Shown here: piece by piece, positions 26,728 through 35,108 of the stretch | Position numbering within the stretch: the first letter of the stretch is position 1 | Layout: each line of letters opens with the position of its first letter | NCBI RefSeq assembly: GCF_947581785.1 | Contig: NZ_CANPVO010000013.1 | Span: 1-64,000, forward strand | Source of the DNA: Candidatus Palauibacter polyketidifaciens | Lineage (GTDB): Bacteria > Gemmatimonadota > Gemmatimonadetes > Palauibacterales > Palauibacteraceae | DNA length: 64,000 nucleotides | Direction of reading: 5' to 3' | The notes under the pieces: generated by a model | The model's database searches: none | What the model was told of the DNA's origin: nothing | What the model saw: only the letters and a program-made list of their open reading frames with translations | Program-made: the position numbers and the translations under genes

Positions 26728-27057
26728 CTATCCAGGCAGCCGGCCAGCCTCCGAGAGATCGGGTCGGTGGGCTACGATCCACTCGTGCATGTGCTGTAGC
26801 TGGCCGAGCGGGAGCCCCTCGAGGGATTTCACCTGCAAGCCCGGGATGATACAGGCGGCGGCGCGGCGGAGAAAGTAAGCGCGCTGGCGGCGGCGCTGTT
26901 CCGGGTTGAGGCTCGTTCCGCCGGGGATGTCCGGTATCGGCTCCATGAGGCGGCGGTAACTGTAAACTTCGCGGGCGGAGAACTCGGCGGGGATCAGATA
27001 GGCGTGACCTTCGACTTCAAGGGTGCCGTCGGATGAGATGGCAACGGGACCTGCCAT
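26728..27057 (-). CDS. Small hypothetical protein
   Basis: A 109-residue protein I do not recognise. It is soluble, basic in the middle (NPEQRRRQRAYFLRRAAACII), and ends in a segment with two short helices (LEGLPLGQLQHMHEWIVAHRPD). The gene is real. AAGGAGG lies 6 nt before the ATG and a good promoter lies 120 nt upstream. It precedes pyk by 33 nt in the same direction. No function is proposed. Confidence 0.75.
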   Translation of the reverse strand: MAGPVAISSDGTLEVEGHAYLIPAEFSAREVYSYRRLMEPIPDIPGGTSLNPEQRRRQRAYFLRRAAACIIPGLQVKSLEGLPLGQLQHMHEWIVAHRPDLSEAGRLPG

Positions 27058-27179
27058 GTCCAGCCTCCTTACGCCTTACGTAGCAACCAGAGACGCAAAA
27101 GACCGTGCCGCCGGAAGGTCGGACAATCTCCTCGATTCCCCTTCATCCCAGCCGCACGGTCCTCGGGCTTCCAGAATCT

Positions 27180-27209
27180 ACTATAGGCTTGAACGTGCCC
27201 TCGATGCAA
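27180..27209 (-). promoter_or_regulatory. Predicted promoter of the small unknown gene-pyk unit
   Basis: Minus strand: -35 TTGCAT at 27209-27204, 18-nt spacer, -10 TATAGT at 27185-27180. The expected start near 27173 gives a leader of about 115 nt before the ATG at 27057. Confidence 0.6.
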
Positions 27210-27294
27210 ACTTCCCGCCCCATCTCGCCCCGGGTGCGGACCCCCGACACCGCTCGGGAGAGGATCGAGGCGGGACCGAGCATGGGCGGAATAT

Positions 27295-27324
27295 TTGACG
27301 CGCTGCCGCAGGGGCCGCTAAACT
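27295..27324 (+). promoter_or_regulatory. Predicted promoter of rpsU
   Basis: Plus strand: -35 TTGACG at 27295-27300, 18-nt spacer, -10 TAAACT at 27319-27324. Its start near 27331 gives a leader of about 50 nt carrying the AGGAGG ribosome site. Confidence 0.65.
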
Positions 27325-27379
27325 TCGCCCCCGTTGCGCTTACGGGCCGTCCGGGTTGCCCTGTCAGGAGGCATACACT

Positions 27380-27580
27380 TTGCAGTACACGCTACGCGAC
27401 AACGAAGAACTCGATCGCGCGCTGCGAAAATTTCGCCGCAAGGTTCAGCGAGCCGGGATCTTCCGTGATATCAAGAAGCACCGATTCTACGAGAAGCCGA
27501 GCGAGGCGCGCCGTCGCAAGATGAAGGCGGCGGAACGGCGTCGGCGTCGGCGTCGGCGTCGCCAGAAGGCCCGCCGCTAG
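27380..27580 (+). CDS. rpsU: Small ribosomal subunit protein bS21
   Basis: A 66-residue basic protein of the 30S subunit platform. NEELDRALRKFRRKVQRAGIFRDIKKHRFYEKPSEARRRK matches S21 throughout, including the FYEKPS block. The start is TTG at 27380, since AGGAGG lies 9 nt upstream and the N-terminus MQYTLRDNEELD aligns with the family; no ATG exists nearby. The tail is a run of nine arginines followed by QKARR, encoded in part by a four-unit hexamer repeat. Confidence 0.93.
   Translation: MQYTLRDNEELDRALRKFRRKVQRAGIFRDIKKHRFYEKPSEARRRKMKAAERRRRRRRRRQKARR
27537..27560 (+). repeat. Hexanucleotide tandem repeat in the rpsU tail
   Basis: Four perfect GGCGTC units in tandem within codons for the poly-arginine tail of bS21. 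Gain or loss of a unit would add or remove two arginines without a frameshift. Confidence 0.8.
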
Positions 27581-27637
27581 CCGAAAGCCCCGCTGCTGGC
27601 CGAAGACCCGACCTGGCCGGCGGCTATCTCCGCCGTC

Positions 27638-28855
27638 TCAGGAAAAGCGGCGTTCGACGTACCCGTCGAGAATCTGCAGGAACTCCTCCACGATCCCATC
27701 GCCGCGCAGCGTCGAGTGGTGCTTGCCATCGACATAGACCGGCGCGGTCGGCGCCTCGGCCACCCCCGGCAGCGAGATGCCGAGATCCGCATGCTTCGAC
27801 TCGCCGGGCCCGTTGACCACGCACCCCATCACGGCCACGGAGAGATCTTCGACGCCGGGATAGTGCTCCCGCCAGGCCGCGAGACGATCCGCTATGTGGC
27901 CTTCGACGTCGAGCGCCAACTGCTGGAAGAAGGTGCTCGTCGTCCTTCCACACCCGGGGCACGCCGTGACCTGAGGCTTGAAACTCCTCAGCTCGAGCGA
28001 CTGCAGCAGCTGCTGCGCGATCCGGACCTCCTCGGTCCGGTCGGCGCCGGGTTCCGGCGTCAGCGACACGCGAATCGTATCGCCGATCCCCTCGGAGAGC
28101 AGGATGGCGAGAGCGGCCGAGGACGCCACCGTGCCCTTCCGCCCCATCCCCGCTTCCGTGAGTCCGAGGTGCAGCGGGTAGTCGCAGCGGGACGCGAGTT
28201 CCCGGTACACGGTCACGAGATCCGGCACGCGCGACACTTTCGCGCTCAGCACGATCCGGTCGGGCGCGAGACCGAGGCCTTCCGCGGCTTCGGCGGAAGC
28301 CAGCGCGCTCTCCACGATCGCGTCGAGGGTCACCCGGTGCGCATCGAGCGGCTCCGCCCGGCGCGCGTTCTCGTCCATCATCCGGGTCAGGAGCATCTGA
28401 TCCAGCGAGCCCCAGTTGACCCCGATGCGGACCGGCTTGTCGTGCTCGATCGCGCAGCGGACGATCGTCGCAAACTGCTCATCGCGCCGCTTTCGGCCGA
28501 CGTTCCCCGGATTGATGCGGAACTTGGAGAGGGCGGCGGCGCAGTCGGGATGGCCGGGCAGGAGGATGTGCCCGTTGAAATGGAAGTCGCCGACGAGCGG
28601 GACATCCAACCCCTGGTCTTCGAGACGCCGCGCGATCTTCGGCACGGCCGCGGCGGCGCGCGACGTGTTCACCGTGATGCGGACGATTTCGGAGCCCGCC
28701 TCGAACAGTTCCCGGACCTGATCCGCCGTGGCCGCGACGTCCGCCGTATCGGTGTTCGTCATCGACTGGACGACGATCGGGTGGGCGCCGCCCACTCGGA
28801 CGCCTCCGATGTCGACCGATCTCGTCGAGCGGCGTGAAGAAGAAGGTGTGTTCAA
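27638..28855 (-). CDS. ispG: 4-hydroxy-3-methylbut-2-enyl diphosphate synthase
   Basis: Penultimate step of the MEP isoprenoid pathway, a 4Fe-4S enzyme. The 405-residue product begins with [12 protein letters not shown], then [19 protein letters not shown] and INPGNVG. The cluster ligands are in CPGCGRT and [10 protein letters not shown], and the end has [16 protein letters not shown]. The TTG at 28855 is the best start because longer in-frame reading runs into the 3' end of nrdJ with low-complexity sequence. The 92-nt gap after nrdJ suggests the same transcript. Confidence 0.93.
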   Translation of the reverse strand: MNTPSSSRRSTRSVDIGGVRVGGAHPIVVQSMTNTDTADVAATADQVRELFEAGSEIVRITVNTSRAAAAVPKIARRLEDQGLDVPLVGDFHFNGHILLPGHPDCAAALSKFRINPGNVGRKRRDEQFATIVRCAIEHDKPVRIGVNWGSLDQMLLTRMMDENARRAEPLDAHRVTLDAIVESALASAEAAEGLGLAPDRIVLSAKVSRVPDLVTVYRELASRCDYPLHLGLTEAGMGRKGTVASSAALAILLSEGIGDTIRVSLTPEPGADRTEEVRIAQQLLQSLELRSFKPQVTACPGCGRTTSTFFQQLALDVEGHIADRLAAWREHYPGVEDLSVAVMGCVVNGPGESKHADLGISLPGVAEAPTAPVYVDGKHHSTLRGDGIVEEFLQILDGYVERRFS

Positions 28856-28946
28856 GTGACAGGCCCCCGACGGATTTGCGCGGATCCCGCAGCCCCCGGC
28901 GGAAACCCCGCCGGAGGCCGCTACGCCGGTGGTTGAACCTGTGGCG

Positions 28947-31586
28947 TCAGCCGCACTCGCTGTAGCCGCAAGCGTAGCACTTCGCGCAGCCTTCTTCAAA
29001 GGCGAGGCTGCTCCCGCATTCCGAGCACACGCCCAGGAAAAGCCGGGCCGCCGACTCCTGGTAGCGTTCGATCACGGGGCGCTGCGACGACCGGGCGCCG
29101 CCGTTCGTGTTCTTTTTCCGGGCGGTCTCGACATCCTCGATGGGAAGCGTCTGCTGAATCCCTTCCTTCTCCTCGAGGTAGCGCTCGATGACCTGGGCGA
29201 TCGCGTCCGGGCCGGAGAGCACCTTGCTCGCGCCGAGTCCGACGGCCCGGTCGGAAGAGATCCCGCGCAACTGCTTGTGCACATCGCGCAGTGAAATCCC
29301 CGAGCGCAGGGCGAGCGAACACAGCCTTCCGATGGCTTCGGCATCCGCCATCGCCGCCCCTCCCGTCTTGCCGAGGGCGACGAAGACCTCGAACGGGCGC
29401 CCCTGCTCGTCCTCGTTGATCGTCACATACATCGTACCCAGCGGCGACTCGATCTGCCGGGTGTGGCCCCGCAAAACGGCAGGCCGCTGCCGTCTCTCGA
29501 CGCGGCGCATTCTGGAACCTTCGAGCTCGGTGATCCGCCGCTGCTTCTCCTCGACGGCATTCTCAAGCTTCCGGTTGTGCGTCTGCAGTTCGCTGTTCTG
29601 AACCTCCGCGGCGGCGAGCCGCTCAAGCGTGCCCGCGAGATCCCCGGCGAGTTCGGGCTCCACATCGACGGCTTCGAGCCGGACTCCGTCCGCCGCAACG
29701 GCCGAGCCGCTCTCGCTTGTCTGACGCTGGACATCCTTCGCCGTACTGCCCGTCGACAGCACCTGCTCGTCACGCGACCCATCGCGGTAGACGGTGACCC
29801 CCTTGCACCGCAGCTCGTACGCCATCTCGTAGATCTTGCGCACGTCCTCCTCCGTGGCGGTCGTCGCAAAATTGCACGTCTTCGAGATGGCGGAGTCGCA
29901 GTGCGCCTGGAATGCCGCCTGCATGCGAATGTGCTGCTCGGGCGGAACATCGTGCGCCGTAACGAAGATCCCCTGAACATCCCCCGGCACTTCATCGAAG
30001 TGGATGTGGCCCTCGTCGGCGATGCGCTGCATCAGCTCCTCGGAGTACCAACCCCCTTCCTTCGCACGGCGCACGAAGTCCGGATTCACATCCGGCATCA
30101 GCACGCCTGCCTGATTCCTCATGAATGCGACTGCGAACAGAGGCTCGATCCCACTTGAACACCCCGCAATGATCGAGATGGTCCCCGTGGGGGCGACCGT
30201 CGTCAGGTTGCAGTTGCGGAGCCGGCGTTCGGGGCGGATCCGATTGCCGTCACCGTCCCGCGCGCACGTCTCGTCGGGACCCCAGATCGATCGCTCCCAC
30301 TCGGGGAAGACGCCGCGCTCGGCGGCCAGCCGTTCGGACTCGACCTTGCATTGCTCATCGACGAACTCCATCACCTCGCGCGCGAGTTCGACGGCGCGCT
30401 CGGAGCCGTAGGGTTCGCCGATCCTTACGAGCATGTCGGCCCATCCCATGATGCCGAGGCCGACGCGGCGGATCCGCTGGGACAGATCTTCGATTTTCGG
30501 GAGCGGGTAGCGGTTGGCATCGATGACGTTGTCGAGGAAACGGGTCGACTCCTGGACGGCCTCGCCGAGCCCGTCCCAGTCGATCCGACCCTGGTCGTCG
30601 ACGAAGTAGCCCACGTTGATCGAGCCGAGATTGCACACGTCGTAGGCAAGCAGCGGCTGTTCGCCGCAGGGGTTCGTGGCTTCGTAGTCGCCGAGGTGCG
30701 GGACCGGGTTGTAGCGGTTCGCCTCGTCGATGAAGAAGACCCCGGGCTCGCCGTTCCGCCACGCGCTGGAGATGACGCTCGTGAACACCTCCTCGGCGTT
30801 CAGCTGATCCACGACATCGCCGGTCCGCGGGCTGATGAGGTCGTAGTCCGAACCCGTCCGGACCGCCGCCATGAAGGCGTCGGTGACGCCGACCGAGATG
30901 TTGAAGTTCGTGATCCGGGTCTTGTCCGCCTTGCACTCGATGAAGTGGCGGATGTCCGGATGATCGACGCGCAGGATGCCCATGTTCGCGCCCCGTCGCG
31001 TCCCGCCCTGCTTCACGGCCTCGGTCGAGGCGTCGTAGACCTCCATGAAACTGACCGGGCCGCTCGCCACGCCCATCGTCGACTTGACGACGTCGCCGGA
31101 AGGACGAAGGCGACTGAAGCCGAACCCGGTGCCGCCTCCGCTCTGATGGATGAGGGCCATGTCCCGCAGCGTCTCGTAGATGCCGTCGAGACTGTCCGGA
31201 ACGGGAAGCACGAAGCAGGCGGAGAGTTGCCCGAGCGGACGCCCGGCGTTCATGAGCGTGGGGCTGTTCGGCTCGAAGATGCCGTCGGCCATCAGGTGAT
31301 AGAAGCGCTCCGTGCGCTCGAGGACCTCCTCGTCCGTCGCCCCGTAGCGGCCATCCTGCGACGCAATGACATCGGCCACGCGCCAGAAGAGGTCGCGCGG
31401 CCCCTCGATGGGCTCGCCGCGGTCATTCTTCTTCAGGTACCGGCGCGCCAGCACCGTCCGCGCGTTTTCGGCAAGTCCGGGCTCGGCGAGGTCGGCCGGC
31501 CTGGCATTGGATCCCACCCGCATCTCACCCCGTACCGGGGCGCTCGTCGACACGCCCTCCCGCACCGCCACATCCGGTGGATTCAT
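28947..31586 (-). CDS. nrdJ: Vitamin B12-dependent (class II) ribonucleoside-diphosphate reductase
   Basis: Makes deoxyribonucleotides using adenosylcobalamin, so no oxygen is needed. The 879-residue product has [20 protein letters not shown] (first redox Cys), NPCGEQPLL with the thiyl Cys and catalytic Glu, and VAPTGTIS. A predicted coiled coil (about residues 670-720: [20 protein letters not shown] and on) precedes the C-terminal region. The zinc-ribbon tail has CSEC and [12 protein letters not shown] for re-reduction. The ATG at 31586 is preceded by GGAAGGCGGGGGG; a GTG 36 nt upstream is less likely. Regulation looks elaborate (see upstream sites). Confidence 0.95.
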   Translation of the reverse strand: MNPPDVAVREGVSTSAPVRGEMRVGSNARPADLAEPGLAENARTVLARRYLKKNDRGEPIEGPRDLFWRVADVIASQDGRYGATDEEVLERTERFYHLMADGIFEPNSPTLMNAGRPLGQLSACFVLPVPDSLDGIYETLRDMALIHQSGGGTGFGFSRLRPSGDVVKSTMGVASGPVSFMEVYDASTEAVKQGGTRRGANMGILRVDHPDIRHFIECKADKTRITNFNISVGVTDAFMAAVRTGSDYDLISPRTGDVVDQLNAEEVFTSVISSAWRNGEPGVFFIDEANRYNPVPHLGDYEATNPCGEQPLLAYDVCNLGSINVGYFVDDQGRIDWDGLGEAVQESTRFLDNVIDANRYPLPKIEDLSQRIRRVGLGIMGWADMLVRIGEPYGSERAVELAREVMEFVDEQCKVESERLAAERGVFPEWERSIWGPDETCARDGDGNRIRPERRLRNCNLTTVAPTGTISIIAGCSSGIEPLFAVAFMRNQAGVLMPDVNPDFVRRAKEGGWYSEELMQRIADEGHIHFDEVPGDVQGIFVTAHDVPPEQHIRMQAAFQAHCDSAISKTCNFATTATEEDVRKIYEMAYELRCKGVTVYRDGSRDEQVLSTGSTAKDVQRQTSESGSAVAADGVRLEAVDVEPELAGDLAGTLERLAAAEVQNSELQTHNRKLENAVEEKQRRITELEGSRMRRVERRQRPAVLRGHTRQIESPLGTMYVTINEDEQGRPFEVFVALGKTGGAAMADAEAIGRLCSLALRSGISLRDVHKQLRGISSDRAVGLGASKVLSGPDAIAQVIERYLEEKEGIQQTLPIEDVETARKKNTNGGARSSQRPVIERYQESAARLFLGVCSECGSSLAFEEGCAKCYACGYSECG

Positions 31587-31641
31587 TGCCGCCCCCCCGC
31601 CTTCCTGTTTTCGACCGTCCACAAATCAAGCCAACCCGCGG

Positions 31642-31661
31642 AAAAAACCGGCTTCGGCCGG
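31642..31661 (-). terminator. Intrinsic terminator (possible attenuator) in the nrdJ leader
   Basis: Minus strand: CCGGC-CGAA-GCCGG followed by TTTTTT, a textbook short GC stem, tetraloop and T run. It lies between the nrdJ promoter and start codon, 55 nt before the ATG. An upstream GGCCGG at 31688-31701 could pair with the terminator's 5' side and act as an anti-terminator. Termination and switching are predicted, not shown. Confidence 0.6.
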
Positions 31662-31840
31662 GACCCGACGACCGCGCGAGTCGAATGCCGGCCTAGGCCG
31701 GGAAGCCTGACGGGCGCGGAGATCGACGTACCCCGCGCCCATCGTTTCTGGTTCTTCGTATGCGATCGCTGTGGATCATCGTGAGGTTTTCAACGACTCC
31801 ACAGCCTTTCCACACAAAATGCGTGTTTTTTCCACACGTA

Positions 31841-31856
31841 CCGCTATATGTGGTGG
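31841..31856 (-). promoter_or_regulatory. NrdR box 1 (proximal) upstream of nrdJ
   Basis: Minus strand CCACCACATATAGCGG. It matches 11 of 16 positions of the NrdR box consensus as I recall it (ACACwAtATwTaGTGt). It covers roughly +1 to +16 of the predicted transcript. Its start is exactly 32 nt from that of the second box, about three helical turns, the usual tandem NrdR spacing. Confidence 0.65.
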
Positions 31857-31863
31857 CCTCCAG

Positions 31864-31892
31864 ATGATAACTACACCATATGTTGTGGTCAA
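31864..31892 (-). promoter_or_regulatory. nrdJ promoter
   Basis: Minus strand: -35 TTGACC at 31892-31887, 17-nt spacer, -10 TATCAT at 31869-31864, start expected near 31857. The second NrdR-type box fills the spacer, so repressor binding would exclude RNA polymerase. Confidence 0.7.
31873..31888 (-). promoter_or_regulatory. NrdR box 2 (distal) within the nrdJ promoter spacer
   Basis: Plus-strand reading ACACCATATGTTGTGG matches 12 of 16 positions of the NrdR consensus, with intact ACAC and GTG arms. It lies between the -35 and -10 of the nrdJ promoter. Confidence 0.7.
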
Positions 31893-31923
31893 GCCAGGAA
31901 ACCCCGGGAAACCGCCTTTCGCG

Positions 31924-33654
31924 CTACGGGAGAGCCCGCCGGGTGCGCAGGATCCAGAGCCCGCCTCCGCCCAGGGCGGCGACGCCGACGGAGAGGGCGG
32001 CGGTCCGTGGCTCGAGCAACAGCGTGCCGCCGAGCGCAAACATCGCCCCGAAGAGGAGCAGCGTTGCGCCGGCCGTCCGCAGGAGCGCCTCGCGGAGGGG
32101 AAGGTCGGGAGAGATGCCCGCGCGCTCGCGGATCGCGCGCCAGCCCGGCCCGGCGGGTCGTACCCGTCGATAGAACTCCAGCAGGGTCGCCTCGTCCTCG
32201 GCGCGCGTGAGCCACATCACGGGAAGCCAGACCGCCGCCGACCCGAAGGCGGTCAGTGCGAGCCGCGTCCCGAACTCCATCGCGCCGAACGCCGGCAGAT
32301 AGGAACAGAGGGCAATGGCGAAACCGGCGAGCATGGAGGCGAGTTCGGCCCAGGCGTTCACCCGCCACCAGAACCAGCGCAGGATGAGCACCGCTCCGGG
32401 CCCCGTGCCGATTGCGATCATGAAACGGAAGAGGGCCCCGATGTCGTTGGCGAAGAACGCTGCAACCGTCGCGGCCGCAACGATGCAGGCCGAGGCGAGT
32501 CGGCCCAGCAACACGAGTCTCGCGGCCGATGCGTCCGGGTCGATGAAGCGGGCATAGAGGTCGTTCACCAGATAGCTCGCGCCCCAGTTGATCTGCGTCG
32601 AGACGGTCGACATGAAGGCGGCGAAGAACGACGCGACGACGAGCCCCAGGAGGCCGGCGGGAAGGTAGCGCAGCATGAGCATCGGGTATCCCAGATCGGG
32701 ATCGGCCAGATCCGGAAAGACGACGACGGCCACGAGTCCGACGAGCACCCACGGCCACGCGCGGACCACGTAGTGAAGCCACACGAACCACCATGCGGCG
32801 CGCTCGGCGTCCGCTTCGGTGCGGCAGGCGAGGAGGCGCTGCACGAATTCACCCCCGCCATCGGAGCGGCGGAACGCCCACCACTGTATGCCGAGGTAGG
32901 CGAGGAAGGTCCCGAACGGGAGGGCTTCGGACCCCGGCCGGGGAACCATCCCCAGGACATCGCTCCGCCCCGCCGCCGCGAGCTGGGCCTTGAGTTCCGC
33001 GATCCCCCCGATTTCCGCGAGCGCGAAGGCGGCCACGAGAATGGCCCCGAAGAGGGCGAGAAAGAACTGGAAGAAGTCCGTCGCGACGACCCCCCACAGC
33101 CCGGCGATGCCCGCGTAGGCGAGTACGAAGATGGAGAGGGCCACGACAGCCCACAGGCGCTCGTCCCCCGGCACCCAGCCGGAGAGGTCCGGGAGGAGCC
33201 CGAGAGCCTCGACGACCTTGCGCATGGCGAGCATGACGAAGCCGATGGAGATGCAGTTGATCGGCACCGCGAACAGGAAGGCGCGCGTGGCCCGCAGGAC
33301 GGCGGCAGGGCGGCCGCCGTAGCGAAGTTCCGTGAGTTCCACGTCCGTGACGATCCCGGCGCGGCGCCACAGACGCGCGAAGAGGTAGATGAGGAGGAGG
33401 TGGGAGAGGCCGAACGACCACCATTCCCAGTTGCCGGCGATGCCCCGGCGCGCGATGAGGGCCGAGACATAGAGCGGCGTATCCACCGAGAAGGTGGTCG
33501 CGGCCATCGACGTGCCCGCGAGCCACCACGGCAGCGCGCGTCCCCCGACGAAGAAGTCGACGATGCTCCCGCGCGCCCGGCGCGAGAGCCACAGTCCGAC
33601 GCCGAACGTGAGCGCGAGGTAGATCGCGACGATCCACCAGTCGACCGGACTCAA
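31924..33654 (-). CDS. Sodium:solute symporter (SSS family), last gene of the muropeptide-recycling operon
   Basis: A 576-residue transporter with about 13 membrane segments, starting SPVDWWIVAIYLALTFGVGLWLSRRA. FVGGRALPWWLAGTSMAATTFSVDTPLYV resembles the SSS core (TM1/TM2 with the sodium site). WGVVATDFFQFFLALFGA and FFAAFMSTVSTQINWGASYLVNDLY are also typical. The TTG start overlaps the NagZ stop (TTGA). Position after murQ-anmK-nagZ suggests uptake of anhydro-muropeptide sugars, MurNAc or GlcNAc. That substrate is inferred from context only. Confidence 0.88.
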   Translation of the reverse strand: MSPVDWWIVAIYLALTFGVGLWLSRRARGSIVDFFVGGRALPWWLAGTSMAATTFSVDTPLYVSALIARRGIAGNWEWWSFGLSHLLLIYLFARLWRRAGIVTDVELTELRYGGRPAAVLRATRAFLFAVPINCISIGFVMLAMRKVVEALGLLPDLSGWVPGDERLWAVVALSIFVLAYAGIAGLWGVVATDFFQFFLALFGAILVAAFALAEIGGIAELKAQLAAAGRSDVLGMVPRPGSEALPFGTFLAYLGIQWWAFRRSDGGGEFVQRLLACRTEADAERAAWWFVWLHYVVRAWPWVLVGLVAVVVFPDLADPDLGYPMLMLRYLPAGLLGLVVASFFAAFMSTVSTQINWGASYLVNDLYARFIDPDASAARLVLLGRLASACIVAAATVAAFFANDIGALFRFMIAIGTGPGAVLILRWFWWRVNAWAELASMLAGFAIALCSYLPAFGAMEFGTRLALTAFGSAAVWLPVMWLTRAEDEATLLEFYRRVRPAGPGWRAIRERAGISPDLPLREALLRTAGATLLLFGAMFALGGTLLLEPRTAALSVGVAALGGGGLWILRTRRALP

Positions 33655-35108
33655 CGGCCTGCCCCGCCGGGCCGCGTCTCTGCCGCGGTGGCCGCGGAGC
33701 GCAGCCAGTCCGCGGCGGCCCGCTCCATCACGGTCTCGGTGGACCACGCGCAGATGCCGGGGACGCCGAGCACATCAAGCCAGCGGCGGTGGCCGAGCAG
33801 GACGACGAGGCCGCGGCGTGCGGAGCGGATGAGGGCGCGCGTCTGCTCAACGACTTCGGCCGCGGGCGCGCCGCGGCCCTTCCAGCCACGGGGCGTCGCG
33901 GCGAGCACGACGATGCACTGTCCGGCGTCGGAGCTGTCCGTGATCCGCCAGCCGGTCGCGCGCAGCTCGTCGGCGACGATCGTGCCCAGCGGTCCCGCCC
34001 GGCCCGCCGGCGGCCCGACGTCGGGGTCGTCCGACACGCCGACGACCCGTGTCGGCACCTGCGGCGTCCAGCCGCTCACTACCTCCACATCCCCCACGAT
34101 CGTATCCCGGGCGAAGGCGACCGGCTCGAACGCCGGCCGCGACGTCGGCGAGGAGGGCGGGCAGTGCCGGTCCGAGCGGGTTACGGCCTCCTCGAGCCTG
34201 GCGGCAAAGCGCGCGTCGTCGGCGGCCCGCGTCAGCGACGCGATCGTCCCGCCGGCATCGGCCGGGTAGCAGATGAGGTCGCATCCCGCGGCCACCGCCT
34301 CGACGGCAGCGTCCGGATCATCGGGGCCGGCGCCGCCCATGATCATCGCGTCCGTCGTGACGACCCCTTCGAATCCCAACCGTCCGCGAAGGAGTCCCGA
34401 GACGATGTTCGGCTCCACCGTCGCCGCCCGCTCGCCGCCGAGAGCCGGATAGGCGACGTGTGCCACCATCACGCTTGCGACCCGATCCGCGGCGACCGCG
34501 AAAGGCGCCAGATCCTCCTCGAGGAGTGCGGCGGCGGCATCGATCGAGGGCAGCCCGATATGTGAATCCTCGGTCGTTCTGCCGTGGCCGGGGAAGTGCT
34601 TCGCGCACGCCGCGGCTCCGGCGGATTGGCAGGCGTCGATCCAGCGGACGCCCAGCTCTCCGACGCGCCGCGGATCCGCGCCGAAACTGCGCGTGGCGAT
34701 GATCGGGTTGTCAGGTTCCGAATCCAGATCAAGCACCGGTGCAATCACCCAGTTGATCCCGACGGACAGCGCTTCCCGAGCGGTGACGCGACCGGCCGCG
34801 GAGACTGCGGCGCCGGGATCCGGCACCGCCGCGAGAGCTGCGGGCGGCGGCAACTCGATCAGGCCGCGGACCTGCTGACCGGCGCCCCGCTCGAGGTCCG
34901 CCCCGATCCAGAGCGGCCGCGCCGCGTCGTGGCGGACCCGTTCGACCAGGCGACCAACGCGATCCGCTTCGCCGCCGAACAGAATGAACCCTCCCACGCC
35001 GAGGGAGAGCGCCCGGTCCGCACGCCTCTCCACTTCGTCCGGAGACCAGCGGTCGAGCCGGAGCGCCTCGATGACGACCCGGGCCGGGTCCAGGTGGGGC
35101 CGGATCAC
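33651..35108 (-). CDS. nagZ: Glycoside hydrolase family 3 beta-N-acetylhexosaminidase
   Basis: Releases GlcNAc from anhydro-MurNAc muropeptides in wall recycling. The 485-residue product has PLWIGADLERGAGQQV, ATRSFGADP, the NagZ-specific loop KHFPGHGRTTEDSH with the Asp-His acid/base dyad, and the nucleophile Asp in GVVTTDAMIMGG. An additional C-terminal domain of about 130 residues (PTRVVGVSDDPDVG onward) makes it longer than minimal NagZ (about 340). No signal peptide, so cytoplasmic. The GTG overlaps the anmK stop (GTGA). Confidence 0.92.
   Translation of the reverse strand: MIRPHLDPARVVIEALRLDRWSPDEVERRADRALSLGVGGFILFGGEADRVGRLVERVRHDAARPLWIGADLERGAGQQVRGLIELPPPAALAAVPDPGAAVSAAGRVTAREALSVGINWVIAPVLDLDSEPDNPIIATRSFGADPRRVGELGVRWIDACQSAGAAACAKHFPGHGRTTEDSHIGLPSIDAAAALLEEDLAPFAVAADRVASVMVAHVAYPALGGERAATVEPNIVSGLLRGRLGFEGVVTTDAMIMGGAGPDDPDAAVEAVAAGCDLICYPADAGGTIASLTRAADDARFAARLEEAVTRSDRHCPPSSPTSRPAFEPVAFARDTIVGDVEVVSGWTPQVPTRVVGVSDDPDVGPPAGRAGPLGTIVADELRATGWRITDSSDAGQCIVVLAATPRGWKGRGAPAAEVVEQTRALIRSARRGLVVLLGHRRWLDVLGVPGICAWSTETVMERAAADWLRSAATAAETRPGGAGR

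Larger units (their letters stand above)
27058..27379. promoter_or_regulatory. Divergent control region between the pyk unit and rpsU
   Basis: A 322-nt gene-free stretch. It holds a minus-strand promoter (27180-27209) and a plus-strand promoter (27295-27324). The leader of the minus-strand transcript can form a long stem: GACCGTGC at 27101-27108 pairs with GCACGGTC at 27154-27161 around a 45-nt loop. The AGGAGG site of rpsU lies at 27366-27371. I see no further gene or repeat in it. Confidence 0.6.
31587..31923 (-). promoter_or_regulatory. nrdJ control region and long leader
   Basis: A 337-nt gene-free stretch. It contains the nrdJ promoter, two NrdR-type boxes and about 270 nt of leader with three predicted stem-loops: GGGCGCGG/CCGCGCCC (31712-31740, 8-bp stem), the perfect palindrome CCGGCCTAGGCCGG (31688-31701), and a terminator hairpin (31642-31661). 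I looked for conserved blocks of the cobalamin riboswitch and did not find them. Confidence 0.65.

Noticed and set aside
31812-31826. Third NrdR box (ACAC-n7-GTGT)
   Set aside because: Arms are perfect but the spacer is one nt short and the centre lacks the ATAT core. Not counted with the tandem pair.
31587-31860. Adenosylcobalamin riboswitch in the nrdJ leader
   Set aside because: The leader is long enough and the gene is B12-dependent, but I could not find the B12-box or the conserved pairing blocks. A covariance-model search would settle it.
31771-34269. Plus-strand open frame of more than 800 codons opposite the symporter and nagZ
   Set aside because: Extremely charged, repetitive E/R/G/P composition without any domain, and it covers the nrdJ promoter and two real genes.
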